Origin: Thermoanaerobaculia bacterium
Lineage (GTDB): Bacteria; Acidobacteriota; Thermoanaerobaculia; Multivoradales; Multivoraceae
Length of the DNA stretch: 64,000 bases
NCBI GenBank assembly: GCA_022822365.1
Contig: JAJEBV010000006.1
Location: 158,635 to 222,634, forward strand
Direction: 5' to 3'
The position numbers and the translations under genes were made by a program. Positions 29,385 through 39,700 of this stretch are shown here, one piece after another (the stretch's first letter is position 1; every line of letters begins with the position of its first letter). The notes under the pieces are model-generated. The model searched no databases. It was not told the DNA's origin and worked only from the letters and a program-made list of their open reading frames with translations.

Positions 29385-30869
29385 CTACTCGCCGCCGGCG
29401 GCGCCGGCAGCAGTGGCCTCTGCCCGCTCCCGCTGCTCGGCCATCTGGGCGAGGAAGGCGTTGGCGGCCTTCGCCTCCTCCATGTCGACGGCGCCGTCCT
29501 TGTTCTCGTCCATCATCTCGAAGTACTGCTTGACCATGCCGGGCGCCTCGTCGAGCTGCATCTTGCCGTCGCGGCTCTCGTCGGCCATCGCCACGATCGC
29601 GGTGAGGTCGATACCGCCCTCGTCGCTCGTGAAGGCGACGTGGCCCTCGTTCTCTTCGTTGATGTAGGCCATGAAGCCGTAGCTCATCTCGTCCGTGGTC
29701 GGCTCGCCCCACCGCACGGTCACCGTGGGATCGGGATTCGCCAGGTTCCCGGCCGAGTTGTCGAACACGGTCGTCAGGAGCACGCGAGTGCCGGCCGGCA
29801 CCTTCTTGCGCTCCTTGTAGAGGTAGGTCGTCTGCCAGTTGAAGTCGTAGTTCGGCACGTCGAGCAGGACTTCATGGCTGCCGTCCGGGTAGTAGGCCTC
29901 GTACTTCGCCGCCTTGCCGCGCAGGTGCATGTGCGGCAGGTAGCTGACGATCTCGGAGTCCGTCGGGAAGGTCCACTCGGTCTGGATCGTGTAGTCGGTC
30001 GCCCCGGCGGGCACGGCGAAGTCGTACTTGCCCATGTCCGCGTTGAAGACCTTGTGCTTGACCTCTTCCTCGCTGTCGTAGAACTTGAGCGCCACGGAGG
30101 ACTGGTCCCACTTGCCGGTGCCCGGGCCCGGCTCCTTGTGGTAGTGCATCTGCCACTGCAGGTCGCGGCCCGCCCTCAGCACGTCGGCCAGCCCGTCGGC
30201 GTGGATCACCGGGTCGTTGCCCGGCGCGATGCCGCCCAGGCCGGGAACGATGATGTGGTGAACCACGGAACTGCCGGGGCGGAACTCGATCGCCTTGACG
30301 TAGCGGTCTTCCGGCACCATCTCTTCCGTGATCGTCGTCTTGAAGTAGATGTAGAGATCCTCGACGTCGTCCTCGACGAAGTAGGGCTCGTCGAACTGGA
30401 GGACGAGATCCGGCTCGCCGATCAGCCAGCCGTCTTCGCTCGGCCACTCGAGCGGCTCGGGAGCGTCCGCCGGGTTGCCGGCGGGTGCGCCCGACTTGGC
30501 CCAGTTGACGAGCAGGTCGATCTCTTCCTGGGTCAGCGTCCGCTCGTTCGCGAACAGGCCGTGCTGTTCCGGCGAGGCATCCCACGGCGGCATCTCGCGC
30601 GACGCGACCACGCGGGCGATGGAGCGCGCCCAAGGCCGCGTCTCTTCGTAGGTCGTCAGCGCCATCGGCGCGACCATGCCGCCGAGGTTGGCGCCGTTGG
30701 GCCGGTGGCAGACCTGGCACTCCTGCTGCAGCACGGCCGCCACGTCGCCGTAGAAGGTGATCGGTTCGGGGTCGACCGCCGCCGCCGAGGCGACGCCGGA
30801 AAGCGCCAGCGAAGCGAGGGCGCCGAGGGCGACCAGCCGGGTCACGGACGAGATCTGGGGACGGGTCAT
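29385..30869 (-). CDS. Secreted cytochrome c / copper type II monooxygenase-like protein with EF-hands
   Basis: This 494-residue exported protein has a signal at about 1-30 (LVALGALASLALSGVASAA) and a c-type heme site ECQVCHRPNG (C51, C54, H55). A beta-rich domain with His motifs follows: SSVVHHIIVPG, LQWQMHYHKEPG and SYLPHMHLRGKA. These resemble the copper-binding pattern of peptidylglycine/dopamine-type monooxygenase-related proteins. Two EF-hand loops close it (DESRDGKMQLDE and DENKDGAVDMEE), then an Ala-rich tail. Related acidobacterial proteins are annotated as cytochrome c or ascorbate-dependent monooxygenase-like; the reaction is unknown. Start ATG 30869 gives the signal peptide; 23 upstream in-frame codons are rejected. 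It is divergent from the ABC operon. Confidence 0.78.
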   Translation of the reverse strand: MTRPQISSVTRLVALGALASLALSGVASAAAVDPEPITFYGDVAAVLQQECQVCHRPNGANLGGMVAPMALTTYEETRPWARSIARVVASREMPPWDASPEQHGLFANERTLTQEEIDLLVNWAKSGAPAGNPADAPEPLEWPSEDGWLIGEPDLVLQFDEPYFVEDDVEDLYIYFKTTITEEMVPEDRYVKAIEFRPGSSVVHHIIVPGLGGIAPGNDPVIHADGLADVLRAGRDLQWQMHYHKEPGPGTGKWDQSSVALKFYDSEEEVKHKVFNADMGKYDFAVPAGATDYTIQTEWTFPTDSEIVSYLPHMHLRGKAAKYEAYYPDGSHEVLLDVPNYDFNWQTTYLYKERKKVPAGTRVLLTTVFDNSAGNLANPDPTVTVRWGEPTTDEMSYGFMAYINEENEGHVAFTSDEGGIDLTAIVAMADESRDGKMQLDEAPGMVKQYFEMMDENKDGAVDMEEAKAANAFLAQMAEQRERAEATAAGAAGGE

Positions 30870-30973
30870 TTCGAGGTCTCCGAAAGGTGTGGTGTCCAGC
30901 GTTCTTGACGGGCGCAGTGCGTCCGCCCTGCGCGACATACTATACGACTACTCAGTTTACGCGGGTGAGCGCG

Positions 30974-31000
30974 ATCGGTTTCGCCGAATCGGCAACCGAT
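30974..31000. promoter_or_regulatory. Nested inverted repeat between divergent transcripts (candidate operator)
   Basis: Outer arms ATCGGTT (30974-30980) and AACCGAT (30994-31000) enclose the palindrome GCCGA-A-TCGGC (30983-30993). It lies in the 217-base divergent gap between the monooxygenase-like gene and the ABC/RND operon, about 90 bases before the latter's start. A dimeric repressor site or an mRNA leader hairpin would both fit. Nearby AT-rich words (30938-30945 and about 31056-31061) could be -10 boxes, but no convincing -35 partner was found. Confidence 0.45.
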
Positions 31001-31086
31001 ACCGTAGGCGTCGCACGACAACCGGCTGGCACGAGTAAACCAAGCCCCGCCGACAACCGTATAGACACCCGAGGAGGAGAGCAATA

Positions 31087-32073
31087 GTGAGCACGACTGT
31101 CGACGTGCAGGGTCTTCGGCATGTCTACAAGGGCGGCACGGTCGCCCTCGACGGGGTCGACCTGTCGATCGGCGCGGGCCTGTTCGGCCTGCTTGGGCCG
31201 AACGGCGCCGGCAAGAGCACCCTGATGCGGATCGTCTGCACCCTGCTCAAGCCGAGCGCCGGTTCCGTGACCGTCTTCGGCCACGACGCGGTCAAGGAGC
31301 GGCGCGCCGTCCGCGCCCACCTGGGCTACCTGCCGCAGGAGTTCGGCGCCTGGCGCCTGCACCGCGTGGAAGAGGTGCTCGACACCCTGGCCGATCTCTC
31401 CGGTCTCGACGATCGCGCCGCCCGGCGCGACCGCGTCGACACCGTACTCGACAACGTCGGCCTGGGCGAAGTCGCCCATCGCAAGGTGAAGAAGCTCTCG
31501 GGCGGCATGAGGCGCCGCCTGGGCATCGCGCAGGCGCTGATTCACCAGCCCCGCCTGCTCGTGGTCGACGAACCGACCGTCGGCCTGGACCCGGAAGAGC
31601 GCATCCGGTTCCGCCAATTGATGGCGACGCTCGGCCGCGAGCGGACGATCATCCTCTCGACCCACATCGTCGCCGACCTGGGAACCGGCTGCAATGACCT
31701 CGCCCTTCTCGACGCCGGCAAGATCGTCTTCCGCGGCTCGCCGACACAGTTGCTCGAACGCGCCGCCGGTCAGGTCTTCGAACTCGCCCTGCCGCTCTCC
31801 GCGCCGCAGCCCGAGGGCGACTTCGAGATCGTCTCGCGCACCGACAGCCTGAACGAGGCCACGTACCGCGCCGTGGCCGCACCCGGCGGCGTTCCGGAAG
31901 GCGCCCGAATCGCCGCCTCGCCGACGCTGGAGGAGGGCTACCTCGCCTTCATGGTCGCGCGCGGCCGCGCCGACGCCATCGTGAGCGATGAGCACTTCGG
32001 GGAGCACGACGAGATCGACCTCGCCGAAGTCCCGGCCGCGGCGGACGCCACCGGAGAGGAGGCACGACCTTGA
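31087..32073 (+). CDS. ABC-2-type ATP-binding protein, first gene of the exporter operon
   Basis: This 328-residue ATPase has Walker A GPNGAGKST near 38, signature KLSGGMRRRLGIA, Walker B LLVVDEPTVGLD and switch His in LSTHIVAD. About 100 extra residues after the core end in SPTLEEGYLAFMVARG and an acidic tail. The motif PTLE-x-GYL also closes the ATPase domain of the RND-ABC fusion encoded at 39910, which suggests two related ATPases built for one machine. GTG start at 31087 with GGAGGAG upstream; the stop overlaps the TTG start of the permease gene (TTGA). It would energise the giant permease next to it. Confidence 0.9.
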   Translation: MSTTVDVQGLRHVYKGGTVALDGVDLSIGAGLFGLLGPNGAGKSTLMRIVCTLLKPSAGSVTVFGHDAVKERRAVRAHLGYLPQEFGAWRLHRVEEVLDTLADLSGLDDRAARRDRVDTVLDNVGLGEVAHRKVKKLSGGMRRRLGIAQALIHQPRLLVVDEPTVGLDPEERIRFRQLMATLGRERTIILSTHIVADLGTGCNDLALLDAGKIVFRGSPTQLLERAAGQVFELALPLSAPQPEGDFEIVSRTDSLNEATYRAVAAPGGVPEGARIAASPTLEEGYLAFMVARGRADAIVSDEHFGEHDEIDLAEVPAAADATGEEARP

Positions 32074-35000
32074 TCTCGTTTTCCAACGTCTGGTCGCTCG
32101 CCAGGGCGGAGATGCGCACGATCCGCCGGCTCTTCCGCTTCTGGCTGTTCGCGGTCATCGCGCTCTTCTTCTGCCTGTTCCAGTACGGCTACTTCTGGGT
32201 CATCCACGGCCTGTTCTCCGGTTTCTCGGCCTCCGCCGGCTCCTTCAGCCCCAAGTTCCTGCTCAGCCAGACCGCCCTCTGGCAGACGCTGGTCCTCGGC
32301 GTCGGCGTCGTCTTCCTCGCCTTCGACCTGCGCGCCCGCGACCGGCGCGACCGGGTCATCGAAGTGCTCGACAGCCGGCCCTACACGAACGCCGAACTCG
32401 TGTTCGGGCGCTTCTTCGGCGCCCTGTTCATGGTCTGGGGCGTGGCGATCGTCGCCATGATCATCATCCAGGGCTTCGGCCACGCGGGCATGGCCTTCGG
32501 CTGGTGGGTCGGCGAACCGGCGATCTGGAGTTCCGTGTGGGCCTACCTCCTGATCGAGGCGCTGCCCGCGCTCGCCGTCTACGTCGCCTTCGTGCAGGTC
32601 GTCTCCCTGGTCAGCAACAACCGCCTGATCGCCGCCCTGGCGGGCGTCGGCCTGGCCGTGGGAACCACCTACCTGAGTTTCCAGGTGCCCGTCTACGTCC
32701 TGCCTTCGCTGGCGCTTGGCGGCGGTTTCGTCAGCAGCATCTCCGACCTGGCGCCCCAGATCTGGACCGGCATCAGCCTGCTGAACCGGGGCAGCTTCGC
32801 CCTGCTCGGCGCGGGCCTGCTGGCGACCGCGGTCGCCGTCCATCCGCGTCTCGACGACACGAAGCGGCGGACGTGGGCCATGGCCGGCGGCGCCGGGTTG
32901 CTGGCCGGCGCCGCTCTCATCCTGACGACGGTCACGTGGAGCACGAACCAGCTCAACGAGCGCGACGCGTGGCGCGCGGCCCATGAGCAGCGTCGTACCG
33001 AGGCCGTCGTCGACCTTCAGGCGATCCGCGGCTCGGTGGACGTCGAACGCGGCGGTCGTCTGACCCTGGACCTCGAGGTCCACTTCGTGCCCGGCGATGC
33101 CTCGGCCCCCATCTTCACCCTGAATCCGGGTCTGGAGGTGGACGGCGTCTGGGACGCGAGCGGCGCGGCTCTGGACTTCAGCCATGACAATGGCCTGCTA
33201 GACATCGACTCGGTGTCGACGACGCCGTCCGGGCAGGCCACGGGCGTCCGGATTCGCGCCCGTGGGCGGCCCGACCTCCGTTTCGCCTATCTCGACGCCG
33301 CGGTCGACTTCAACACGATCGAGTGGCAGGACGCCCAGATCGTCATTCTGGGCAACCTGAACGGCTTCGCTGAACGCAACTTCGTCGCGCTCCCCGCCTC
33401 TCTCGCGTGGCTCCCGCGACCCGGAGCAGCGGTCGGCGTCGACGATCCCCGGCAGCGCCCCCGCGACTTCTTCGAACTCGACCTCGAGGTCAGAACCCCC
33501 TCCGGATGGACGGTCGCGGGGCCAGGCAAGGCCCAGCCCAGCGGCGATGGCCAGCGCTTCGCGCCGGCCGGTTCGGTGCCGGAGGTCATGCTCGTCGCCG
33601 GAAGGTACGACCGCTGGACAACGGAGATCGAGGGCACGGAGGTCGAACTTCTGCTCCACCCCGGCCACCTGCGGAACCTGGACTTCTTCGCCGACGCCAG
33701 GGAGGAGATCGAAGCCGTAGCGGCCGAGCGCTTCGCCACCGCCCGCGAACTCGGACTGGCCTACCCCTACCGTCAACTGACCCTGGTCGAAGTGCCGTGG
33801 ACGCTACGCGCCTACGGCGGCGGCTGGCGCATGGACACCGAGCGGGCGCCGCCCGGCATGCTGCTGCTCAGCGAGAGCGGTCTGCCGACCTCGCGCTTCG
33901 AGTTCCGGTTCCGCAACCCGGAGCGCTACGAGGACCAGGAAGGCGGACTGGCGCGGGCAAAGACCAACGGGCTGCAGCAGTTCTTCCGCACCGACTTCAC
34001 AGGCGGCAACGTGGAGGTCGGCGGCGTTCGCAACCTCTTCCTCTACCAGACCGGCGCCCGCGGCCCCGAGGCCCTGGCGCTGGAGGCCCTGTGCCACAAC
34101 CTCGTGAACCGGCTGATCAACGGCGGCGAGTCGTACTTCTCGGCCCACCTGTTCGACCGGGAGTTCGGCTGGACGATCGGGAACGTGATGCAGGCCGGGT
34201 TCTCGGGCCAGTTCGGGAGCGGCGGCGGCACGATGGCCAGCGGCATCGTCAGGGGCATCACGGACCGCCCCGGCGTCTGGGACGCGGTGCTCGCAAGCTC
34301 CCTCACCGACCTCGACGTAGAGGAAGATCCGAAGCGCGCCGTGAACGCTCTCTACCTCAAGACCTCCGCCCTGGCCACCGCCATTCTCGACGGCGCCGGC
34401 CGGGAGCGAGCCGCCGCCATGATGGCCAACCTCCTCCGCGACCATCGGGGGACGACGTTCGCCGCGGCCGATCTCGACCGCGCCGCCCAGGAGGCGGGCG
34501 TGGATCTGGCCGGTCTGGTGGGCGACTTCCTGCACCAGACCGATCTGCCGGGTTTCATCGTCTCGCCGGCCGAGCTCGAACGGCTGCCCGACGACGACCA
34601 GGGTACGCCGCAGTACCAGACCCGCCTGTTCGTCCGCAACGGCGAGGAGGCACCCGGGCTGTTCCGGCTCCGCTACGCGGTGCGCGCCCCGGGCGGAGCG
34701 CGTTGGGACTCGAGCGAACCCGTCCTCATCCCCGGACATACGAGCGTCGAGTTCGGTCTCGTCACCTCCCGGCCGCCCGGGACGATGCTCGGGTCGCCGT
34801 ACCTCTCCCTGAACCGCCGCGAGTTCCCCGTCGAACTGCCACGGGTCGACGACGAGACGATCACGGACAGCGAGCCGCTGCGAGGCACCCGACCGGCCGA
34901 CTGGATGCCGGCATTCCTCGACTCCGGCGCCGACACGATCGTCGTCGACGACCTGGATCCCGGTTTCTCCGTGGCGACGGACGAGGCGGAAGCCGGGGGC

Positions 35001-35603
35001 TTCAGGCTCCAGGGCGGCCTGGCAGGCTTCTTCGCACCCGCGGTCGAGACCGACCAGGGGTTGCAGGTCTACAACCTCTTCAGCGGCATTCCCGGCACCT
35101 GGTCGCGGTACGAACAGGCGTCGAGCTGGGGACGCTACCGCCGGACCACCGCCCTCGTGCCGAAGGGCGAAGGGAGCCGGCGCGCCACCTACACGGCGGA
35201 GCTTCCCGAAGCCGGCCGCTGGCGGGTCGAGCTGCACGTGCCGTCGCTGTCGCCCGTGCCCGGCGGCGGCGAGATCCGCCGCGAGGTGCGGATCGGCGGC
35301 GGGGACGGCGGCCCGCCCGGCGACGACGCCCGCGGCGCCCAGGTGAACGTCTCGTTCGGCCTGAACCTGGGCACTTACGACCTGGAGCTTCGCAACGCCG
35401 GCAGTTCGCGGCCGATCGACTTCGACGCCGAAGGGGCAGGCATCGGCTGGGCGGTACTCGGCGACTTCGATCTTGCCCCGGGAACGGTGGAACTCGAACT
35501 GAGCGACGACACGACCGGCAACGTCGTGGCCGCCGACGCGGTGCGCTTCGTGCGCCTCGACAACGGCGCCGACGCCGACACGACCGGCGGGGGTGCGCCG
35601 TGA
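32070..35603 (+). CDS. Giant ABC permease with a degenerate M1-peptidase-like domain and golvesin-like C-terminus
   Basis: This 1177-residue protein starts at TTG 32070, preceded by GGAGAGGAGG. The first about 300 residues hold six or more membrane helices (for example FWLFAVIALFFCLFQYGYFW and LQTLVLGVGVVFLAFDL-like segments) and resemble ABC-2 permeases. A large periplasmic part follows, laid out like the permease/M1-aminopeptidase family (RQLTLVEVPWTLRAYGGGW, then ALYLKTSALATAILDGAGRE). Where a gluzincin HEXXH would stand the chain reads ALCHNLVNRLI (about 672), so catalysis is probably lost. Residues about 997-1170 look like a golvesin-type carbohydrate-binding domain (YNLFSGIPGTWSRYE to VVAADAVRFVRLD). 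The GTGA overlap couples it to the adaptor gene. Confidence 0.78.
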   Translation: MISFSNVWSLARAEMRTIRRLFRFWLFAVIALFFCLFQYGYFWVIHGLFSGFSASAGSFSPKFLLSQTALWQTLVLGVGVVFLAFDLRARDRRDRVIEVLDSRPYTNAELVFGRFFGALFMVWGVAIVAMIIIQGFGHAGMAFGWWVGEPAIWSSVWAYLLIEALPALAVYVAFVQVVSLVSNNRLIAALAGVGLAVGTTYLSFQVPVYVLPSLALGGGFVSSISDLAPQIWTGISLLNRGSFALLGAGLLATAVAVHPRLDDTKRRTWAMAGGAGLLAGAALILTTVTWSTNQLNERDAWRAAHEQRRTEAVVDLQAIRGSVDVERGGRLTLDLEVHFVPGDASAPIFTLNPGLEVDGVWDASGAALDFSHDNGLLDIDSVSTTPSGQATGVRIRARGRPDLRFAYLDAAVDFNTIEWQDAQIVILGNLNGFAERNFVALPASLAWLPRPGAAVGVDDPRQRPRDFFELDLEVRTPSGWTVAGPGKAQPSGDGQRFAPAGSVPEVMLVAGRYDRWTTEIEGTEVELLLHPGHLRNLDFFADAREEIEAVAAERFATARELGLAYPYRQLTLVEVPWTLRAYGGGWRMDTERAPPGMLLLSESGLPTSRFEFRFRNPERYEDQEGGLARAKTNGLQQFFRTDFTGGNVEVGGVRNLFLYQTGARGPEALALEALCHNLVNRLINGGESYFSAHLFDREFGWTIGNVMQAGFSGQFGSGGGTMASGIVRGITDRPGVWDAVLASSLTDLDVEEDPKRAVNALYLKTSALATAILDGAGRERAAAMMANLLRDHRGTTFAAADLDRAAQEAGVDLAGLVGDFLHQTDLPGFIVSPAELERLPDDDQGTPQYQTRLFVRNGEEAPGLFRLRYAVRAPGGARWDSSEPVLIPGHTSVEFGLVTSRPPGTMLGSPYLSLNRREFPVELPRVDDETITDSEPLRGTRPADWMPAFLDSGADTIVVDDLDPGFSVATDEAEAGGFRLQGGLAGFFAPAVETDQGLQVYNLFSGIPGTWSRYEQASSWGRYRRTTALVPKGEGSRRATYTAELPEAGRWRVELHVPSLSPVPGGGEIRREVRIGGGDGGPPGDDARGAQVNVSFGLNLGTYDLELRNAGSSRPIDFDAEGAGIGWAVLGDFDLAPGTVELELSDDTTGNVVAADAVRFVRLDNGADADTTGGGAP

Positions 35604-36685
35604 GCGCCCTTCGACCTCCGGGGCTGCGACTGCTCACCGCCGCCGCGACCTGCGCCGCGATCCTCGGCTGCCAGGCCGCGGGCACGACGGACACGGTCGA
35701 CTTTCTGGTTCCGGTGAGCGCCACCGAAGTGGCGACCGGCAACGTGGAGGACCTGATCGTCGCCACCGGCACGTTGCGGACCGCGGAGAGCATCGTGCTT
35801 CAGGTCGAGACGCCCGGCCGGTTGCTCATCGGCCGAAACCGGGACGGCAGCCGGCTGGCCGAGGGCGACGCGGTGGTCCCCGACCAGATGATCGCCGAAG
35901 TCACCGGCGAGGACGCGCGGCTCGCGGCGCGGGTCGAAGCCACCCACCAGGCGTACCAGGGCGCGCTCGCCGAGCGAGACGCCCGCGCCAGACTGTTCGA
36001 GCAGGAGCTGATCGCCGCCGAGGAACTGCGCCGGGCGGAGACCGCGCTCGAAGACGCCAAGGCAACCTGGGAGCAGAGCCTGCTGACCGAAGACCGCGCC
36101 AGGATGCTGACCCCGATCGGCGGCGTGCTGATGGAGCTCGCCCGCGACGCGAGAGGCATGCCGATCGCCGATGGCCAGCTCGTTTCACAGGGCTTCCAGG
36201 TCGCGCGGATCGCTCCCGTCGACTCCCTGGTCGCCGACATCGACCTGGTGGGGCCGGAGCTGGCGCGCGTCCACCCCGGCCAGAAGGGGCGGCTCCGCCA
36301 CTTCGCCTGGGAGGACATCACGTTCGAGGGCGCCGTCGTCCGCCTCTCCCCCGAAGTCGACCCGACGACGCACACGTTCCGCGCCGAGGTCGCGATCAAC
36401 AACCCCGGAGGCCTGCTCCGGCCCGGCATGTTCGTCGAGGTCACCCTGGTCGTCGAACAGCGCAGCGACGTGCCGGTGATCCCCCGCGAGGCGGTCACCG
36501 AGCGCGGCGGCCGGCGGGTCGTGTTCGTACTCGACGGCCAGCGCGCCGTGCGCCGCGAGGTCGTCCTCGGCCTGGGCGACGACGAGATCGCCGAGGTCCG
36601 CCAGGGGCTCGAGGTCGGCGAGCGGATCGTCGTCCGCGGACTTGAGACACTGACCGACGGCACGCGCGTCCGGGTGTCCGGCTAG
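35600..36685 (+). CDS. Lipoprotein periplasmic adaptor (RND/HlyD-type membrane fusion protein)
   Basis: This 361-residue adaptor has a lipoprotein signal ending AAILGC (Cys about 24), so it is lipid-anchored. The order is biotinyl-lipoyl-like strand (VEDLIVATGTLRTAESIVLQVETPG), a helical hairpin (AEVTGEDARLAARVEATHQ to ALEDAKATWEQSLL), a second lipoyl half with TPIGGVLME, a beta-barrel and the membrane-proximal domain (VPREAV-like VPVIPREAVTERGGRRVVFVL). It lacks a long hairpin, so the reach to an outer-membrane channel is short. GTG start at 35600 overlaps the permease stop. It would link the RND pumps encoded next, and perhaps the ABC permease, to an outer-membrane channel that is not in the window. 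Confidence 0.88.
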   Translation: MSALRPPGLRLLTAAATCAAILGCQAAGTTDTVDFLVPVSATEVATGNVEDLIVATGTLRTAESIVLQVETPGRLLIGRNRDGSRLAEGDAVVPDQMIAEVTGEDARLAARVEATHQAYQGALAERDARARLFEQELIAAEELRRAETALEDAKATWEQSLLTEDRARMLTPIGGVLMELARDARGMPIADGQLVSQGFQVARIAPVDSLVADIDLVGPELARVHPGQKGRLRHFAWEDITFEGAVVRLSPEVDPTTHTFRAEVAINNPGGLLRPGMFVEVTLVVEQRSDVPVIPREAVTERGGRRVVFVLDGQRAVRREVVLGLGDDEIAEVRQGLEVGERIVVRGLETLTDGTRVRVSG

Positions 36686-36713
36686 CGCCGCCCACCAGGA
36701 AGGTCGGGCAACC

Positions 36714-39700
36714 GTGATCGCTGCTCCTGGTGAAGGCTCCGGCCCGGCGCGACTCGCCGCCCGGCGGCCAGTAGCCGTCACGGTTACCGCCCTGGCATGC
36801 GCCCTGGTGGGCTGGATGTCATGGCGCGAACTGCCCATCGATCTCCTCCCCGACCTGCGCTCGCCGACGATCGTCGTCGCCGTGCGCTCCGGCGACCGGC
36901 CGCCGACGGAGATGGAGCGGCTCTACGGCGAGCAGGTCGAGCAGCGCCTATTCACCGTGCGCGGCATCCGCGAGGTGCAGCAGGTCGCCCGCACGGGCCG
37001 CCTGATCGCGACCGTCCGCTTCGACTGGGAAGCCGACATGGACCTGGCCTTGATCGAGGTTCAGAAGTCGATCAATCCGGTCGCGGCCGACCCGGAGGTC
37101 GACGAGGTCCTCGTCCGCCAACTGGACCCGAGGCAGTCCCCGGTCATGACCTTGGGTCTGGCCGCGGAGCCGGACGGTCCCGATCTCGCCGAACTCAGAC
37201 GCCTGGCCCGCCGGCAGGTCGCGCCCGCCATGGAGCAGCTCGCCGACGTCGCCGAGGTACGGGTGCTTGGCGGACGGGAGCTGGAAGTGCGCGTGCGGGT
37301 CGACCGCTACCGCATGCAGGCGTTCGGCGTCACCCTGGGTCAACTCGAGCAGCGACTCGTGGCCGAGAACGTCGACATCGACGCCGGCACCCTGGAGGAC
37401 CGCGGACAGGTCTTCCTGGTCCGCGGCATCTCGCGCTTCCGCAATCCGCGCGACGTGGAGCGCGTCGTCATCCGGTACCGAACGCAGGCGGGCGCCGCGG
37501 GCCAGGAGACCCGCCAGCCGATCCGGGTATCCGACGTCGCCGAGGTCGAAGTCGCCGACGCCGAGATCGACCACCTGGTGCGGGTGAACGGCCGGGAGGG
37601 GGTCGGCCTGCAGGTGTTCAAGGAGGCCGGCGCGAACACCGTCGAGGTTTCGCGCACCGTCAGATCGGCGCTCGAAGACCTGGAACTCGACCTGCCCCGG
37701 GTCGAGGTGTCCATGGTGAACGACGACGCCGCCCTGGTCGAGGACGCGATGGCGGACCTGCAGAACGCCGCGCTGGTCGGCATCGCGCTCGCGATCGTCG
37801 TGCTGGTCCTGTTCCTGCGCTCCTTCGGTCCGACCGTCGTCGTCGCTTCCGCGGTGCCCGTTTCCCTCTTCGTCGCCCTGTTCGCGATGCGCCTCTGGGA
37901 CCACTCGCTGAACATCATCACCCTGGCGGGCCTCGCCCTCGGCGCAGGAATGCTGGTGGACAACGCGATCGTCGTCGTCGAGAGCATCCACCGGCGCCAC
38001 CGGCCCGGCGTGTCCGCGGCCGAGAGCGCCGCCTGCGGCACCGGCGAGGTCGCCGGCGCGATCGCCGCCTCGACGCTGACCACCTGTGTCGTCTTCCTGC
38101 CCGTCCTCTTCGTGCAGGGGCTGGCCGCGCGTCTGATCGAGGGAATCGCTTTCACGGTCACCGCGTCGCTGGCCGCTTCGCTCGCCGTCGCGATGATGTT
38201 GATTCCGGCCCTGTCGCGCTGGTTCCTGCCGCGCGCGAAACCCGTGGCCGGCGCCGGCGACGACGAAGCGGCAGCCGAAGCCGCCGACCCAGCGCCGGCC
38301 GAACCGAACGACGCGGAGGCGCGTCCCCTCGGCTGGGCCTTCGGCGCGCTGGAGCGGCTGGTGCTCTTCCTCCTGCGCCTGCGCTGGGTTGTCGTCGGAG
38401 CGGCCGTCGTCGCCGCCGCGGTCGCGGTGAACGTCCTGCTCGGCCTCGGCAGCGAGTTGCTGCCGCCGGCCGACCCGCGGCAGTTCTCCGTCCGCATGGT
38501 CGGACCGCCGGGCCAGCGGGTCGAAGCGACGGCGGCCGCCGTATCCACTCTCGAGGAGGCGGTCCGCCAGGCCGCCGGCGAGCACCTGGAGGCGATCCAG
38601 GCCGAAGTCGGCCGCTTGCCCGAGGATGACCGGCTCGTGACGACCGAGCTGACCGAGGAGAACACGGCCCGACTCCTGGTCCGGATGTCGGCCGAGGGTC
38701 CCACCGGGAGCCAGATCGTCGGCGCCCTGTCCCCGAACTTCTCCGATCTGCCAGGCACGGAAATCGAATGGGAAGTCGGCACCTCCGCGCTGGCCGAGGC
38801 GCTGGGTTCGTCGGGACCGCCGATCGTGGTCGAGATCGCCGGCCAGTCCCTGCCCGATCTGCGCGCCGCGGCGACCAGCCTGCGCGACGCCCTCGCCACC
38901 AGCGAAGAACTCTGGAACGTCCGTTCATCCTTCGAGGGCGGCCCGCCCGAACTGCGGATCGAACTCGACCGGGCGATGGCCGATGGTCTGGGCGTCGACC
39001 TGGAGACGATCGCCCGCGTGCTCCAGTCGGCTCTCGACGGACGCAAGGTCACGCTGCTCTCGGTGGGCGACGAGGAGCGCCACGTCGTCCTCTCGCTGCC
39101 CCAGCCCAGGCCCGAGGAACTCGCCGGGCTGCGCTTCACGAGCAGTGACGGAGCGGATCTCGTCCTCGGCCAGGTCGCCCGTTTCGTGCCAACCGAAGGG
39201 GCGCGGGAGGTCTTCCGCCGCGACCAGCGCCGCGTGGCGCAGGTGACCGCCCGGATCACCGAGAGCAGCGACTACCCCAGGGCGATCGCGGCCGCGAACG
39301 ACGCCATCTCGTCCACCGACCTGCCCCCCGGCCTGATCGTCCGCCTCGCCGGTGAGGAAGAAGAGCGGGAGCGGGCCACCTCGGAACTGCGCCTCGCCGG
39401 CCTGCTGGCGATCGTCCTCGTGCTGATGGTCCTGGCGGGGACGTTCGAGTCCCTGCTGCAGCCGCTCACCGTGCTGTTCGCCATTCCGCTGGCGCTGGTC
39501 GGCGTCGCCTGCACGCTGGGACCGCTCGGGCGGCCGGTCGGGGTCATGGCCCTGCTCGGCCTGATCGTGCTCGCCGGCGTCGCGGTCAACGACGCCGTCC
39601 TGCTGATCGCCGCCGCGCGGCGGCTGATGGCCGCCGGCATCGAGCGGCGGGCGGCCCTGGCCCGCGCCGCGGCGATCCGGCTCCGGCCGATCCTCATGAC

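Noticed and set aside
34080..34120. Possible active zinc protease site in the giant permease
   Set aside because: The position carries ALCHNLVNRLI, without the HEXXH pair or a downstream Glu in register, so I call it degenerate.
33407..35599. Upstream extension of the adaptor frame through the permease gene
   Set aside because: Arg/Pro-rich shadow. GTG 35600 gives a lipoprotein signal and a stop-start overlap.
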